Shown: positions 7,673 to 15,846 of the stretch, piece after piece
Numbering within the stretch: position 1 is the first letter of the stretch
Layout of the letters: every line of letters begins with the position of its first letter
DNA from: Rhodococcus sp. 4CII
Lineage (GTDB): Bacteria; Actinomycetota; Actinomycetes; Mycobacteriales; Mycobacteriaceae
DNA: 64,000 bases
Assembly (NCBI RefSeq): GCF_014256275.1
Contig: NZ_JACCFE010000002.1
Coordinates: 7,627,501 to 7,691,500 of the forward strand
Direction: 5' to 3'
The notes under the pieces: generated by a model
Told to the model about the DNA's origin: nothing
Databases searched by the model: none
What the model saw: the letters and a program-made list of their open reading frames with translations, nothing else
Program-made: the position numbers and the translations under genes

Positions 7673-8914
7673 ATGACCCCCCAGAAGACCGCAGAGGTCG
7701 CAGCGAACGCCGCCGACGGCCAGGCCGCCGCGGCCGCCGAGCCGGCCTTTCCGTTCCCGCGCACCTGCCCGTTCGGTCTCTCCGAGCAGCTCGAGTCCCG
7801 TTCGGGTGAGAAGCCACAGAAGCTGAGCTTCAAGGGGACGGGCACATCCGGGTGGCTGGTCACCGGATACAAGGATGTGCGGTCGGTACTGGCCGACCCG
7901 CACACCAGCGTCCGCGGCATCGACGACTCCTCGCGTGGCGACGCCGGCGACCAGGCCGTGCCGGGCTTCTTCGTCGCGATGGATCCCCCCGGGCACGACG
8001 ATCTGCGGCGCATCCTGGCGCGCGAATTCACCCCGCGGCGAATGGCAGCGATGCGACCGACGGTCGAGCGGATCGCCGGCGAGCTGATCGACCGGATGCT
8101 CGAATCGGACGGCCCGGTGGACCTGGTGGACGCACTGGCGCTGCCGCTGCCCTCGCTGGTCATCTGCGAACTGCTCGGCGTCCCCTACGACAAGCACGAC
8201 TTCTTCCAGGAACGGACCCGCGCCGTGCTGGCGGCGGACAGCACACCGGAGGACATCGCCGCGGCGATCGGGGCCGTGATGACCTACCTGGCCGAACTCG
8301 TGGCGATCAAACAGGTCACCCCCGGCGATGACCTGATCAGCCTGTTGATCCAGCACATCGAGTCCGGGGCGGTCTCGGTGGTCGATGTCGCGGGCATGTC
8401 GACCTTGCTGTTGATGGCCGGACACGAGACCACCGGAAACATGATCGGGCTGGCCGTGTATGCGCTCCTCGAACATCCCGACCAGCTCGAGCAGCTGCGT
8501 GCCGAGCCCGAGCTGATGCCGCAGGCCGTCGAGGAACTGTTGCGCTATCTCGACATCATCGGCGACCTGCCGCGGTCGGTCACCGAGGACATCGAGGTCG
8601 ACGGCCAGACGATCGCGAAGGGCGAACTGGTGCTGCTCTCCACCCAGGCCGGCAACCGCGACCCCGAGGTCTTCGACGAGCCCGACCGCCTCGACATCCA
8701 CCGGGACGCCAGCCGGCACCTCACCTTCGGGCACGGCATCCACACCTGCCTGGGTGCGCCGCTGGCCCGGCTGGAACTTCAGGTGGTCATCTCCGCCCTC
8801 CTCGAGCGCCTTCCGTCGCTGCGCCTGGCGGTGCCGTCGGAGGAGGTCCGGGTCAAGACCGAGGCGCGGATCTTCGGGCTGCACGAGCTCCCGCTCACCT
8901 GGGACCGCGGGTAG
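7673..8914 (+). CDS. Cytochrome P450 monooxygenase
   Basis: 413 residues from the ATG at 7673, preceded by GAAGGAG at five bases; the frame is open further upstream but that part is not P450-like. The I-helix oxygen-binding motif AGHETT is near residues 249-254, the K-helix ExxR appears as EELLR near 286, and the heme loop FGHGIHTCLG near 351-360 holds the Cys ligand. It is a soluble class I bacterial P450 of the CYP105/107-like kind; the exact CYP family cannot be assigned by eye. It starts a gene pair with the reductase 26 bases downstream, which should supply electrons. Likely role: first hydroxylation of a hydrophobic substrate. Confidence 0.92.
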   Translation: MTPQKTAEVAANAADGQAAAAAEPAFPFPRTCPFGLSEQLESRSGEKPQKLSFKGTGTSGWLVTGYKDVRSVLADPHTSVRGIDDSSRGDAGDQAVPGFFVAMDPPGHDDLRRILAREFTPRRMAAMRPTVERIAGELIDRMLESDGPVDLVDALALPLPSLVICELLGVPYDKHDFFQERTRAVLAADSTPEDIAAAIGAVMTYLAELVAIKQVTPGDDLISLLIQHIESGAVSVVDVAGMSTLLLMAGHETTGNMIGLAVYALLEHPDQLEQLRAEPELMPQAVEELLRYLDIIGDLPRSVTEDIEVDGQTIAKGELVLLSTQAGNRDPEVFDEPDRLDIHRDASRHLTFGHGIHTCLGAPLARLELQVVISALLERLPSLRLAVPSEEVRVKTEARIFGLHELPLTWDRG

Positions 8915-8940
8915 CGGACCGCACGGAAGGAGCCGAGACC

Positions 8941-9930
8941 GTGACCAGAGCCACCCTCGATGCGTGTGAGAAGCGCACGGCCGCAGTGGAATTCGACGCC
9001 CTCGTCGAGAGCACCGCGTCGGTCTCGACCTGCGTCAAACAGCTCGTGCTGCGCCGGCCCGACGGCGCGGACCTGCCGCCGTGGACCCCGGGCGCCCACA
9101 TCGACCTCTTCCTCGCCAACGGCACGGTGCGCCAATACTCGCTGTGCGGCCGCCCCGAGGACCGGCAGACCTGGCGGATTGCGGTGCTCCGTGAGCCTGA
9201 CGGCAGCGGTCGGGGTGGTTCCGAGTACGTCCACCGAGCGCTGCACAGCGGGTCCCTGGTGCGGGTGAGTGCTCCGCGGAACAACTTTCGGCTCATCGAC
9301 GCGGAGAGCTATCTGTTCGTCGCGGGCGGGATCGGGATCACCCCCATACTGCCGATGGTCGCCGCCGCGGAGTCGTCCGGGGCTGACTGGTCACTCGCGT
9401 ACGGTGGGCGGTCCGCGGCCACGATGGCCTTCCGCGACGAACTCGCCGCGTACGGGGACCGCGTGTCGGTGCTTCCCGAGGACGAGTGCGGTCGGCTCGA
9501 CCTTGCGGGACTGCTCGCCGGTGTGGACCAGGCGACCGCCGTCTACTGCTGCGGACCGGCGCCCCTGCTCGAGGTGATCGAGCAGGCCTGCGCGGACCGC
9601 GCGGCCGGTTCGCTGCACGTCGAACGGTTCATCCCCCGGGCCGGAGCCGACACGCACCGGGACCGGCCGTTCGAGGTCGTGCTGGCCAAGCAGGACCGCT
9701 CGTTCGAGGTGCCGCCGGGTGAGAGCATCCTGCACACCCTGGAATCGAACGGGATCGACGTGCCGTCCTCCTGCCGGCAGGGCATGTGCGGCACCTGCGA
9801 ACAGGCCCTCCTGGAGGGAGAACCGGACCACCGCGACGAGATCCTCACCCCGGAGGAGCGAGCCGCGGGGGAGTACATCCTGATCTGCGTCTCCCGGTGC
9901 CGAGGCGACCGCCTCGTGCTGGACCTGTGA
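8941..9930 (+). CDS. Phthalate-dioxygenase-reductase-type [2Fe-2S] flavoprotein
   Basis: 329 residues, GTG start with GGAAGGAG upstream. Order of domains: flavin-binding barrel with RQYSLCGRP (about 61-69), NAD domain with GGIGITPILPM (about 129-139) and CCGP, and a C-terminal plant-type ferredoxin with CRQGMCGTC and a distant fourth Cys in LICVSRC. This FMN/FAD-NAD-FeS order is that of phthalate dioxygenase reductase and vanillate demethylase reductase. Its position directly after the P450 makes it the probable electron-transfer partner, replacing the usual ferredoxin plus ferredoxin reductase. Confidence 0.9.
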   Translation: MTRATLDACEKRTAAVEFDALVESTASVSTCVKQLVLRRPDGADLPPWTPGAHIDLFLANGTVRQYSLCGRPEDRQTWRIAVLREPDGSGRGGSEYVHRALHSGSLVRVSAPRNNFRLIDAESYLFVAGGIGITPILPMVAAAESSGADWSLAYGGRSAATMAFRDELAAYGDRVSVLPEDECGRLDLAGLLAGVDQATAVYCCGPAPLLEVIEQACADRAAGSLHVERFIPRAGADTHRDRPFEVVLAKQDRSFEVPPGESILHTLESNGIDVPSSCRQGMCGTCEQALLEGEPDHRDEILTPEERAAGEYILICVSRCRGDRLVLDL

Positions 9931-9985
9931 TCCGAGAACATCAGATATGTTATACGACAGAATAATTCGTGAAAAGGAGAGAGCA

Positions 9986-10813
9986 ATGGGTCGTGTAGAA
10001 GGCAGGATCGCGATCGTCACCGGAGCGACCTCGGTCGAGCCGGGCGGTCTGAACATCGGCGGTGCCGCCGCCACCGAACTGGCCGCGGAGGGCGCGGGGG
10101 TGGTCCTCGCCGACATCAACGTCGAGGGCGCGGAGCGGCTGGCCGCGATCCTCAACGAGCGGCACGGCGAGAAGACCGCACTGGCCTTCGGGCTCGATCT
10201 GCGCAACGAGAGCGAGATCGAACAGCTCGTCGCGCGCACCCTCGAGTACTTCGGCCGGCCCGACATCGTGATCAACAATGCGGGCATCTTCCCGATCGAC
10301 GACGGCGACGTCGCGACCATGGGGATCGAGACGTGGGACAACGTGATGGCCACCAACGTCCGGGCCGCGATGCTGCTGACCAAGCACGCACTGCCACATC
10401 TGCGTGAGGGCGGCGGTGCGATCGTGAACACCGCGTCCACCCATGCGTTCGCCGGCGACAGCAGTCTCACCGGGTACGGTGCCGCCAAGGCCGCACTCCT
10501 GGCGTTGACGAAGTACACCGCCACCCAGTACGGCAAGGAGGGTGTGCGTGCCAACGCGATCTGCCCCGGCACCACGACGACCCCGCCGGCCCAGGCCCTG
10601 CCCGAGGCGATCAAGGACGTCTACCGCGCTCACACGATGAGCCCGGATCTCAACGGTCCCACCGAACTCGGCAAGGTCTACCTCTTCCTGGCCTCGGACG
10701 ACGCCAAGGGCATCAACGGCGAGGTGGTCCGCGTCGACGGCGGCCTGCTGGCCCACCAGCCGTTCGTGCCGGACATGGTCATGATGGGCATGACCACCGC
10801 GTCCGAGCAGTAA
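9986..10813 (+). CDS. SDR oxidoreductase with a lengthened glycine loop
   Basis: 275 residues from the ATG at 9986 with AAGGAG upstream. It is clearly an SDR: VLADINVEGA after beta-2, INNAGIFP, Ser in TASTHAF, YGAAKAAL, and C-terminal GEVVRVDGG. The cofactor loop reads TGATSVEPGGLNIGGAAA, several residues longer than the canonical TGxxxGIG. The 55-base leader is AT-rich and contains TATGTTA (9946-9952), possibly a separate promoter. Likely oxidises an alcohol produced by the preceding P450. Transcript ends at the hairpin at 10832-10870. Confidence 0.85.
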   Translation: MGRVEGRIAIVTGATSVEPGGLNIGGAAATELAAEGAGVVLADINVEGAERLAAILNERHGEKTALAFGLDLRNESEIEQLVARTLEYFGRPDIVINNAGIFPIDDGDVATMGIETWDNVMATNVRAAMLLTKHALPHLREGGGAIVNTASTHAFAGDSSLTGYGAAKAALLALTKYTATQYGKEGVRANAICPGTTTTPPAQALPEAIKDVYRAHTMSPDLNGPTELGKVYLFLASDDAKGINGEVVRVDGGLLAHQPFVPDMVMMGMTTASEQ

Positions 10814-10831
10814 CGAGGCAGCCGGCAGGTC

Positions 10832-10870
10832 ATGCCGGGTGGGTGATCGGATCGATCACCCACCCGGCAT
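10832..10870 (+). terminator. Strong terminator hairpin, plus-strand side
   Basis: Perfect 18-base stem (10832-10849 with 10853-10870) and a three-base loop GAT. It closes the P450-reductase-SDR transcript. The symmetrical stem may act in both directions. Confidence 0.8.
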
Positions 10871-10916
10871 TTCGCTGTGCGCGGATCCGCGCATTCATCG
10901 GGGCGGGACGCGCAAA

Positions 10917-10957
10917 GACCTCCGGCCGGGATGTGGAGTACATCCCGGCCGGAGGTC
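10917..10957 (-). terminator. Strong terminator hairpin, minus-strand side
   Basis: Perfect 18-base arms (10917-10934 and 10940-10957) with a five-base loop, located 12 bases beyond the stop of the Baeyer-Villiger monooxygenase gene. It faces the previous hairpin, separating convergent transcripts. Confidence 0.8.
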
Positions 10958-10968
10958 TCGGTCCGCCG

Positions 10969-12900
10969 TCAGTGGGTACCGCGCACGGTGACGGTGAAGT
11001 CGGCCGGATCGGGACGGTGGGTCCGGGCCCAGTACTCGGGCACCGGCCAGGGGGAGTTGGTCACCACACGTCCGGTGGAGTTGCGGTAGTAGCTGTCCAC
11101 CCCGTCCATGGCGTACACCATCCGCGAGTTCGCCTCGTCGAGCTCGTCGTTGTACTGCCGGTACGGCTCAGGACGGCACTCGACGGTCGCCAGGTCGTCG
11201 GTGACCATTTGGGCGAGCAAATCGACGACGTACCGAACCTGTGCCTCGGCGATGGTGATGAAGCTGCCGCCCGGGGGGTTCGTGTTCGGTCCGTAGAGGA
11301 AGAACAGATTCGGGAATCCCGGGGTGGTGATGCCGAGGTAGGCACGACCGTTGTCGTCCTCCCACGACTCGCGGAGCTCGACGCCGTCACGGCCGCGGAT
11401 GTCCATCGGGTAGAGGTACCGCTGCTGCTGGAACCCGGTGCAGAGGATCAGCACGTCAACGTCCCTCGACTCGCCCTCGCTGGTGACGATCCCATTGTCG
11501 GTGAGGGCCTCGACCCGCTGCGTGAGCAGCTCGACGTGAGGCTTTTTCAGCGTGGTGAACCACCCGTTGTCGATGAGCAGACGCTTACCGAACGGGGGGC
11601 GGTCGGGCAGGGTCTTGCGGATCAGGTCCTCATCGCCGCCGATCTGCTGTTCGAGGTAGGCAGTGAAGTACGCGCGGTAGGCGTCGTTGAGCGAGCTGAC
11701 CTGCTTGCCCTTCTCCTCACGCTTCGGATCGACAGGGAGCGCAGCGAAGGTGCGTTCGGTGTACAGCCAGTAGAGACGGAACCGGTACCACTCGCGATAG
11801 AACGGAACATGGTCGTACAGCCAGTGTTTCATCGGATCCGAGGACTGAAAGTAGTGCTCGTTGGGAGCGATCCACTGCGGCTGGCGTTGCAGCACGACCA
11901 TGCTCTCGACCTGGTCGGCAATCGCCACGACGAGCTGCATCGCGCTGGCGCCATTGCCGACCACCGCGACACGCTTTCCGGTGAGATCGATGTCCTGCGG
12001 CCACTGCGCAGAATGCACGATCTCACCTCGGAAGCTCTCGCGACCGGGGAACTCGGGAACGTTCGGGGTGCTGTGCAGTCCGGCTGCCGTCACCAGCGCG
12101 GTGGCGCGCATCTCCTGCCGCCGTCCGTCGGGCCCGGTCACGGTGACGACCCACTGCCCGTTCGTCTCATCCCATTCGGCGCCCTCGACCGAATGGCGCA
12201 GCCGGATGTTGTCGTGGAGGTCGTACTCGCGCGCGACCTCCTCGAGGTAGTCGAAGATCTCGTTCCGCCGGGCGAAGTACTCGGACCAGTTCCTCGGGTG
12301 GAAGGAGAACGAGTACAGATCGCTCGGGATGTCGACCCGGGCGCCGGGGTAGCGGTTCTCCCACCAGGTGCCGCCGACGTGGTCGTTGCGCTCGAGGACC
12401 GTGTAGGGAATCCCGGCCTTGCCCAGGTTGATCGCACAGGTCAGGCCGGAGATACCGGCACCGACGACGATGACGCCGAGATCGGACCGGGTCGACTCGA
12501 CGAGCGCGTCGACGTTCGTCGGCACGTAGGGGGTGAACCCCAACTGCTCTGCGATCATCGGGGCGTACGCCTCGTCGATCGGCTCGCCCATCACCGCACT
12601 CATCAGACGGGCCAGCTCGCCGGTCGGCTCGGGGCGGGCGATCGGCTTGCCCTGGGACCAGTCCAGGATGGCGTCGGTGGCGGCGGCATGGATCTCGGCC
12701 TGGATCTGCGGAGTGAGTCCGCCGTCGTCGAGCTCCTCGAAGCCCTTCGTCGGACTCGGGACGTATGGCGGTGCCAGCCACTTCTCCTCGCCGGTCAGCT
12801 GGTACAGGACCGGGAGGAGGCAGGGAATGTTGCCGGCGGTGACGGCGGCATACAGCGTGTCCCGGTCGAGATTCGGATCCGGCGAGACGGTCTGACTCAT
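10969..12900 (-). CDS. Baeyer-Villiger monooxygenase (HAPMO-like FAD enzyme)
   Basis: 643 residues. About 140 N-terminal residues precede the first Rossmann motif GAGISG (near 146), the extended architecture of 4-hydroxyacetophenone monooxygenase, which is about 640 residues long. GGTWWENRYPGARVDIPSD follows, the type I BVMO fingerprint FRGEIVHSAQWP lies near 289-300, and GNGASAMQ marks the NADPH domain. AAGGAG sits five bases before the ATG. The enzyme would insert oxygen next to a ketone carbonyl, producing an ester or lactone for the esterases encoded at 21459 and 22972. It follows the LLM gene by 42 bases in one operon. Confidence 0.92.
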   Translation of the reverse strand: MSQTVSPDPNLDRDTLYAAVTAGNIPCLLPVLYQLTGEEKWLAPPYVPSPTKGFEELDDGGLTPQIQAEIHAAATDAILDWSQGKPIARPEPTGELARLMSAVMGEPIDEAYAPMIAEQLGFTPYVPTNVDALVESTRSDLGVIVVGAGISGLTCAINLGKAGIPYTVLERNDHVGGTWWENRYPGARVDIPSDLYSFSFHPRNWSEYFARRNEIFDYLEEVAREYDLHDNIRLRHSVEGAEWDETNGQWVVTVTGPDGRRQEMRATALVTAAGLHSTPNVPEFPGRESFRGEIVHSAQWPQDIDLTGKRVAVVGNGASAMQLVVAIADQVESMVVLQRQPQWIAPNEHYFQSSDPMKHWLYDHVPFYREWYRFRLYWLYTERTFAALPVDPKREEKGKQVSSLNDAYRAYFTAYLEQQIGGDEDLIRKTLPDRPPFGKRLLIDNGWFTTLKKPHVELLTQRVEALTDNGIVTSEGESRDVDVLILCTGFQQQRYLYPMDIRGRDGVELRESWEDDNGRAYLGITTPGFPNLFFLYGPNTNPPGGSFITIAEAQVRYVVDLLAQMVTDDLATVECRPEPYRQYNDELDEANSRMVYAMDGVDSYYRNSTGRVVTNSPWPVPEYWARTHRPDPADFTVTVRGTH

Positions 12901-12942
12901 GGTGTCTCCTTCTCAGAGTTCGGGTCGTGGGTCGGTCGTGGG

Positions 12943-13983
12943 TCAATCGAGCAGCGATCGAAGGGTTTCGAAGGCCGCGAGCCGTTCGGCGTGGGTGCCG
13001 GCCAGGGGAGCGACGTTGAGCAGTCCGACGCCGACCTCGCGTAGGAGGGAGAGACGCTCCGCGATGTAGGAGACCGGACCGATCAGCGTTGTGGCGCGGA
13101 CGAGTTCGTCCGGCACCGCGGCCGCCGCTCGGGCATGCTGTCCGGACAGGAACAGGTCCTGGATGCGCCGCGCCTGATCGGCGAATCCGTAGCGGCAGGC
13201 CAGATCGTTGTAGAAGTTGCGTTCCCGTGAACCCATTCCGCCGACGTAGAGGGCGAGTTGCGGACGTGCCCGGTCCAGCCAGGGCGCGGGGTCCTCGGTG
13301 ACGGCGAACCGCACCCGGACGATGATGTCGAGATTGCCCAGATGCTCGGGACGTTTGGCGGCGCCTCGCCGCAGCGCCTCGCCCCACACCTCGTCCATCT
13401 TCTCCGGATGGAAGAAGATCGGTTCCCATCCCTGGGCGGTCTCGGCGGCGAGTTCGACCATCCGGTCGCCGAGGGCGGCGATCGAGATCGGGATGTCCGC
13501 ACGGACGGGATGATTGATCAGCTTCAGCGGTTTGCCGAGGCCGGTGCCACGATCGGCCGGCAGGGGCACCTGATGGTGACGGCCGTTGTGTCGCAGGGGC
13601 TCCCGGCGCCACACGGTGCGGCAAATCTCGATGGTCTCCCGGGTCTTTCCCAGCGCGTGACCGAACGGGACTCCGTGGAATCCTTCGACGACCTGGGGCC
13701 CGGACGCGCCGAGTCCGAGCCGAAACCGCCCGTTCGACACGTAGTCGAGACCCGCCGCGGTCATGGCGAGTGTGGTCGGTGTGCGGGAGTCGAGCGCGAG
13801 GATCCCGGTGGCGAGTTCGACTCTCGACGTGCGCGCGGCGAGGTATCCGAGTTGGCTGACGGCATCGAAGGAGTACGCCTCGCCCAAGGTCACCGAGTCC
13901 AGGCCTGCAGACTCGAAGTCCACTGTCTGGTCGGCCAGTTCGTCGAATGGAGGGCCGAAGTCGAGGACTGTGCCGATACGCAT
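12943..13983 (-). CDS. LLM-class (luciferase-like) flavin/F420-dependent oxidoreductase
   Basis: 346 residues. The N-terminus MRIGTVLDFGPPFDELADQT, the TSRVELATGIL strand, and RFRLGLGASGPQVVEGFHG are characteristic of F420-dependent LLM-class oxidoreductases of actinobacteria. The phosphate-binding ALGDRMVELAAE segment is near residue 170. Cofactor (F420 or FMN) cannot be settled by eye; the GASGPQ form favours F420. It is the first gene of a two-gene minus-strand operon with the Baeyer-Villiger enzyme and may reduce or oxidise the same substrate skeleton. Confidence 0.84.
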   Translation of the reverse strand: MRIGTVLDFGPPFDELADQTVDFESAGLDSVTLGEAYSFDAVSQLGYLAARTSRVELATGILALDSRTPTTLAMTAAGLDYVSNGRFRLGLGASGPQVVEGFHGVPFGHALGKTRETIEICRTVWRREPLRHNGRHHQVPLPADRGTGLGKPLKLINHPVRADIPISIAALGDRMVELAAETAQGWEPIFFHPEKMDEVWGEALRRGAAKRPEHLGNLDIIVRVRFAVTEDPAPWLDRARPQLALYVGGMGSRERNFYNDLACRYGFADQARRIQDLFLSGQHARAAAAVPDELVRATTLIGPVSYIAERLSLLREVGVGLLNVAPLAGTHAERLAAFETLRSLLD

Positions 13984-14125
13984 GTGGTTGCCTGCCTTCT
14001 GGGAGTCGCAGTCCGTGCTGCGATTGACGGCGTTCGGGTCCGATCGACGGATCGGCCGTGGGTCGCGACCGGGACCGGCGCGTGGACGTCATGTTAATGA
14101 TAAATACACAGAAAATCTACCGTCG

Positions 14126-14144
14126 AGCGCTAATCACTAGCGCT
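14126..14144. promoter_or_regulatory. Candidate operator palindrome
   Basis: AGCGCTAATCACTAGCGCT: seven-base perfect arms around ATCAC. Same spacer and flanking A/T as the palindrome at 2905-2921. Suits a TetR-type regulator controlling the LLM/BVMO transcript. Confidence 0.45.
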
Positions 14145-14198
14145 TTTGGTCAATTGTGTTAGTTGTGAATTCGGTCGAACATTGCATTGAGGTGGAGT

Positions 14199-14234
14199 CG
14201 CCATCGAGTCGTCGCGGGCGACGACTCGATGGCG
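14199..14234. terminator. 16-base hairpin in a divergent promoter region
   Basis: Perfect 16-base arms (14199-14214 and 14219-14234) with loop CGGG. It lies between two outward-facing genes, where an ordinary terminator is not expected, so it may end a short RNA or attenuate one leader. Confidence 0.5.
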
Positions 14235-14371
14235 GAACCCGGAACCCGGATCGCCGACGACGGTATCGGCCGGTGTGTCGGTCCACGAGACTGTCGGGAC
14301 ATCATGCGAATGACGGTTATAGATGATTCTAGGTTGCAATGTGTCCTGACCTGCATGCTTTAGCATTGACA

Positions 14372-14387
14372 TTAGCAGTAACTATGT
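14372..14387 (+). promoter_or_regulatory. TTAGCAGTAACTATGT element, copy 2
   Basis: Identical over 16 bases to 21381-21396. The two sites stay similar for about 15 further bases (both reach TCACA). Located 137 bases before the monooxygenase start and preceded by TTGACA at 14366. Confidence 0.5.
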
Positions 14388-14524
14388 TAGCTTGGTCACA
14401 AGCCGCGCATCGTCCGAATCCGTACCGGGAGATGAGTCGTCGGCGCCGTGCTGGATGCAGGGGGAGCGCTCGAGTGTCGGGCGTTGTTGCCTCCGGACGC
14501 ACTTCTACTGGAAAGGCTCTGAAC

Positions 14525-15733
14525 ATGACCGAGATGCTGACCCGTGAGACGACTGCCGGCAGCAGTAGGGAATCCGATTATCTGGATCGGGTCCGTTCCA
14601 TCGCGGACCTGGTCCGGGCGGAGGCAGAAGCGATCGAGCGCGACCGCACGATCACCAAGCCAGTCGCCGCCGCGCTCGTCGAGCTGGGTCTACATGAGCT
14701 GCTGATCCCTGAGGAGCTGGGTGGCGGTGGTCTGCTTCCCAGCGAGGCCCTGCGGGTATACGAGGAAATGGCCAAGTGCGACGCCTCGGTCGGGTGGGCG
14801 TGGATGGCCAGCTCCTGGGCCACCGCCGGTGTCCTGGGCCACCTCCAGCCGCATGTCGTCGCCCAGCTGATGAGCACCGACGGCGGATTCATCGTCGCCG
14901 GCCAGCTCCTGCCGCGTTACCCGGCCGTCCAGGTCGACGGTGGATACATCATCGACGGCGACTATTCCTTCGCGAGCGGTTCGGATCACGCGACGTGGAT
15001 CGGTGCGGGATTCCTGGTCGCCGACGAGAACGGAAACCTGATCCTGGGGGAGGACGGTCAGCCTCAGGCCCGTATCGCGCTCCTGCCCAAGGACGAGGTC
15101 GAAATCAAGAACAACTGGGACGTCTGGGGCCTGGCGGGCACCGGCAGCCACGACTACACGATCTCGAAGCAATTCGTGCCGGCGGAGTTCACCACGCCGA
15201 CCTTCGGTGGCACCCCGGTCCGCTCGGAGACGCTGTACAAGCTCACGAACGAGTTCGCGGGCGGATTGCCGCACGCGCCGATCGTGCTCGGCATCGCGAC
15301 GCGCGCGCTCGAGTTGGTCGCGGAGCTGACCGCCGGCAAGATGCGGCCGAACTACACGATCCCGGTCGGCGATGCAGAGATCTTCCGAATCGACTTCGCC
15401 CGCAAGGATGCCTCCCTTCAGGCCGCTCGCCTCTACTGCCACGAGATCGCCGAGTCGGCCGAGGCCACCGTGAACGCGGGGCGTTCGGTGACTCCCGAGG
15501 ACATCGCCCGGGTGAAGCAGATGCTGGCCTGGGTTCACGAGGTGACCGCCGACATCGTCGAATTCGCCCATCGCTGGGGCGGGAGCCGGAGCATCGGCCG
15601 CACCAGCACGTTGGGCCGCTACGTGCGGGACATGCACGTCGCAACTCAGCATCTGCTTGTCGATCCGAAGATGCTCGTGGATGCCGCCGAAGTTCTTCTC
15701 CCCATCTACACGCATGCCGCGGCGCGGGCCTGA
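14525..15733 (+). CDS. Acyl-CoA-dehydrogenase-fold flavin monooxygenase (group D, HsaA/HpaB-like)
   Basis: 402 residues from the ATG at 14525. The fold is that of acyl-CoA dehydrogenases: ELGLHELLIPEELGGGGLLP, CDASVGWAWMASSW, and FASGSDHATWIGAGF. It lacks the classical acyl-CoA dehydrogenase catalytic Glu loop; the C-terminal FAHRWGGSRSIGRTSTLGRY with RDMHVATQH is the pattern of two-component hydroxylases such as HsaA and DszC. Such enzymes need FMNH2 or FADH2 from a separate reductase, and HpaC-type reductases are encoded at 22446 and 40621. Likely role: oxygenation of a ring. A true dehydrogenase is the alternative. Confidence 0.75.
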   Translation: MTEMLTRETTAGSSRESDYLDRVRSIADLVRAEAEAIERDRTITKPVAAALVELGLHELLIPEELGGGGLLPSEALRVYEEMAKCDASVGWAWMASSWATAGVLGHLQPHVVAQLMSTDGGFIVAGQLLPRYPAVQVDGGYIIDGDYSFASGSDHATWIGAGFLVADENGNLILGEDGQPQARIALLPKDEVEIKNNWDVWGLAGTGSHDYTISKQFVPAEFTTPTFGGTPVRSETLYKLTNEFAGGLPHAPIVLGIATRALELVAELTAGKMRPNYTIPVGDAEIFRIDFARKDASLQAARLYCHEIAESAEATVNAGRSVTPEDIARVKQMLAWVHEVTADIVEFAHRWGGSRSIGRTSTLGRYVRDMHVATQHLLVDPKMLVDAAEVLLPIYTHAAARA

Positions 15734-15846
15734 CCCTGTGATCGTCGACGTGGCGGTTCGACCGGGGTTGCGGTGCGCCCCGATCGAACCACCACGTTCA
15801 ACCGGTCTGCCGCTCGGCAGTCCGACGAGCGTGAGAGGCATCCCTG

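Larger units (their letters stand above)
13984..14524. promoter_or_regulatory. Divergent control region between LLM and monooxygenase operons
   Basis: 541 gene-free bases. It contains the palindrome at 14126-14144, a strong hairpin at 14199-14234, and the AT-rich segment 14351-14395 with TTGACA (14366-14371) and three TTAGC repeats (14360, 14372, 14387), the second within a TTAGCAGTAACTATGT element. The right part of the gap (14396-14524) is an untranslated leader. Confidence 0.5.

Noticed and set aside
10843..13044. 733-codon plus-strand open frame antisense to the BVMO gene
   Set aside because: It is the GC-driven mirror of the BVMO frame; no domain, no ribosome binding site, and the minus-strand gene has all family motifs.
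12167..14092. 641-codon minus-strand frame overlapping BVMO and LLM genes
   Set aside because: Arg/Pro-rich shadow frame; the two overlapping genes are well supported.
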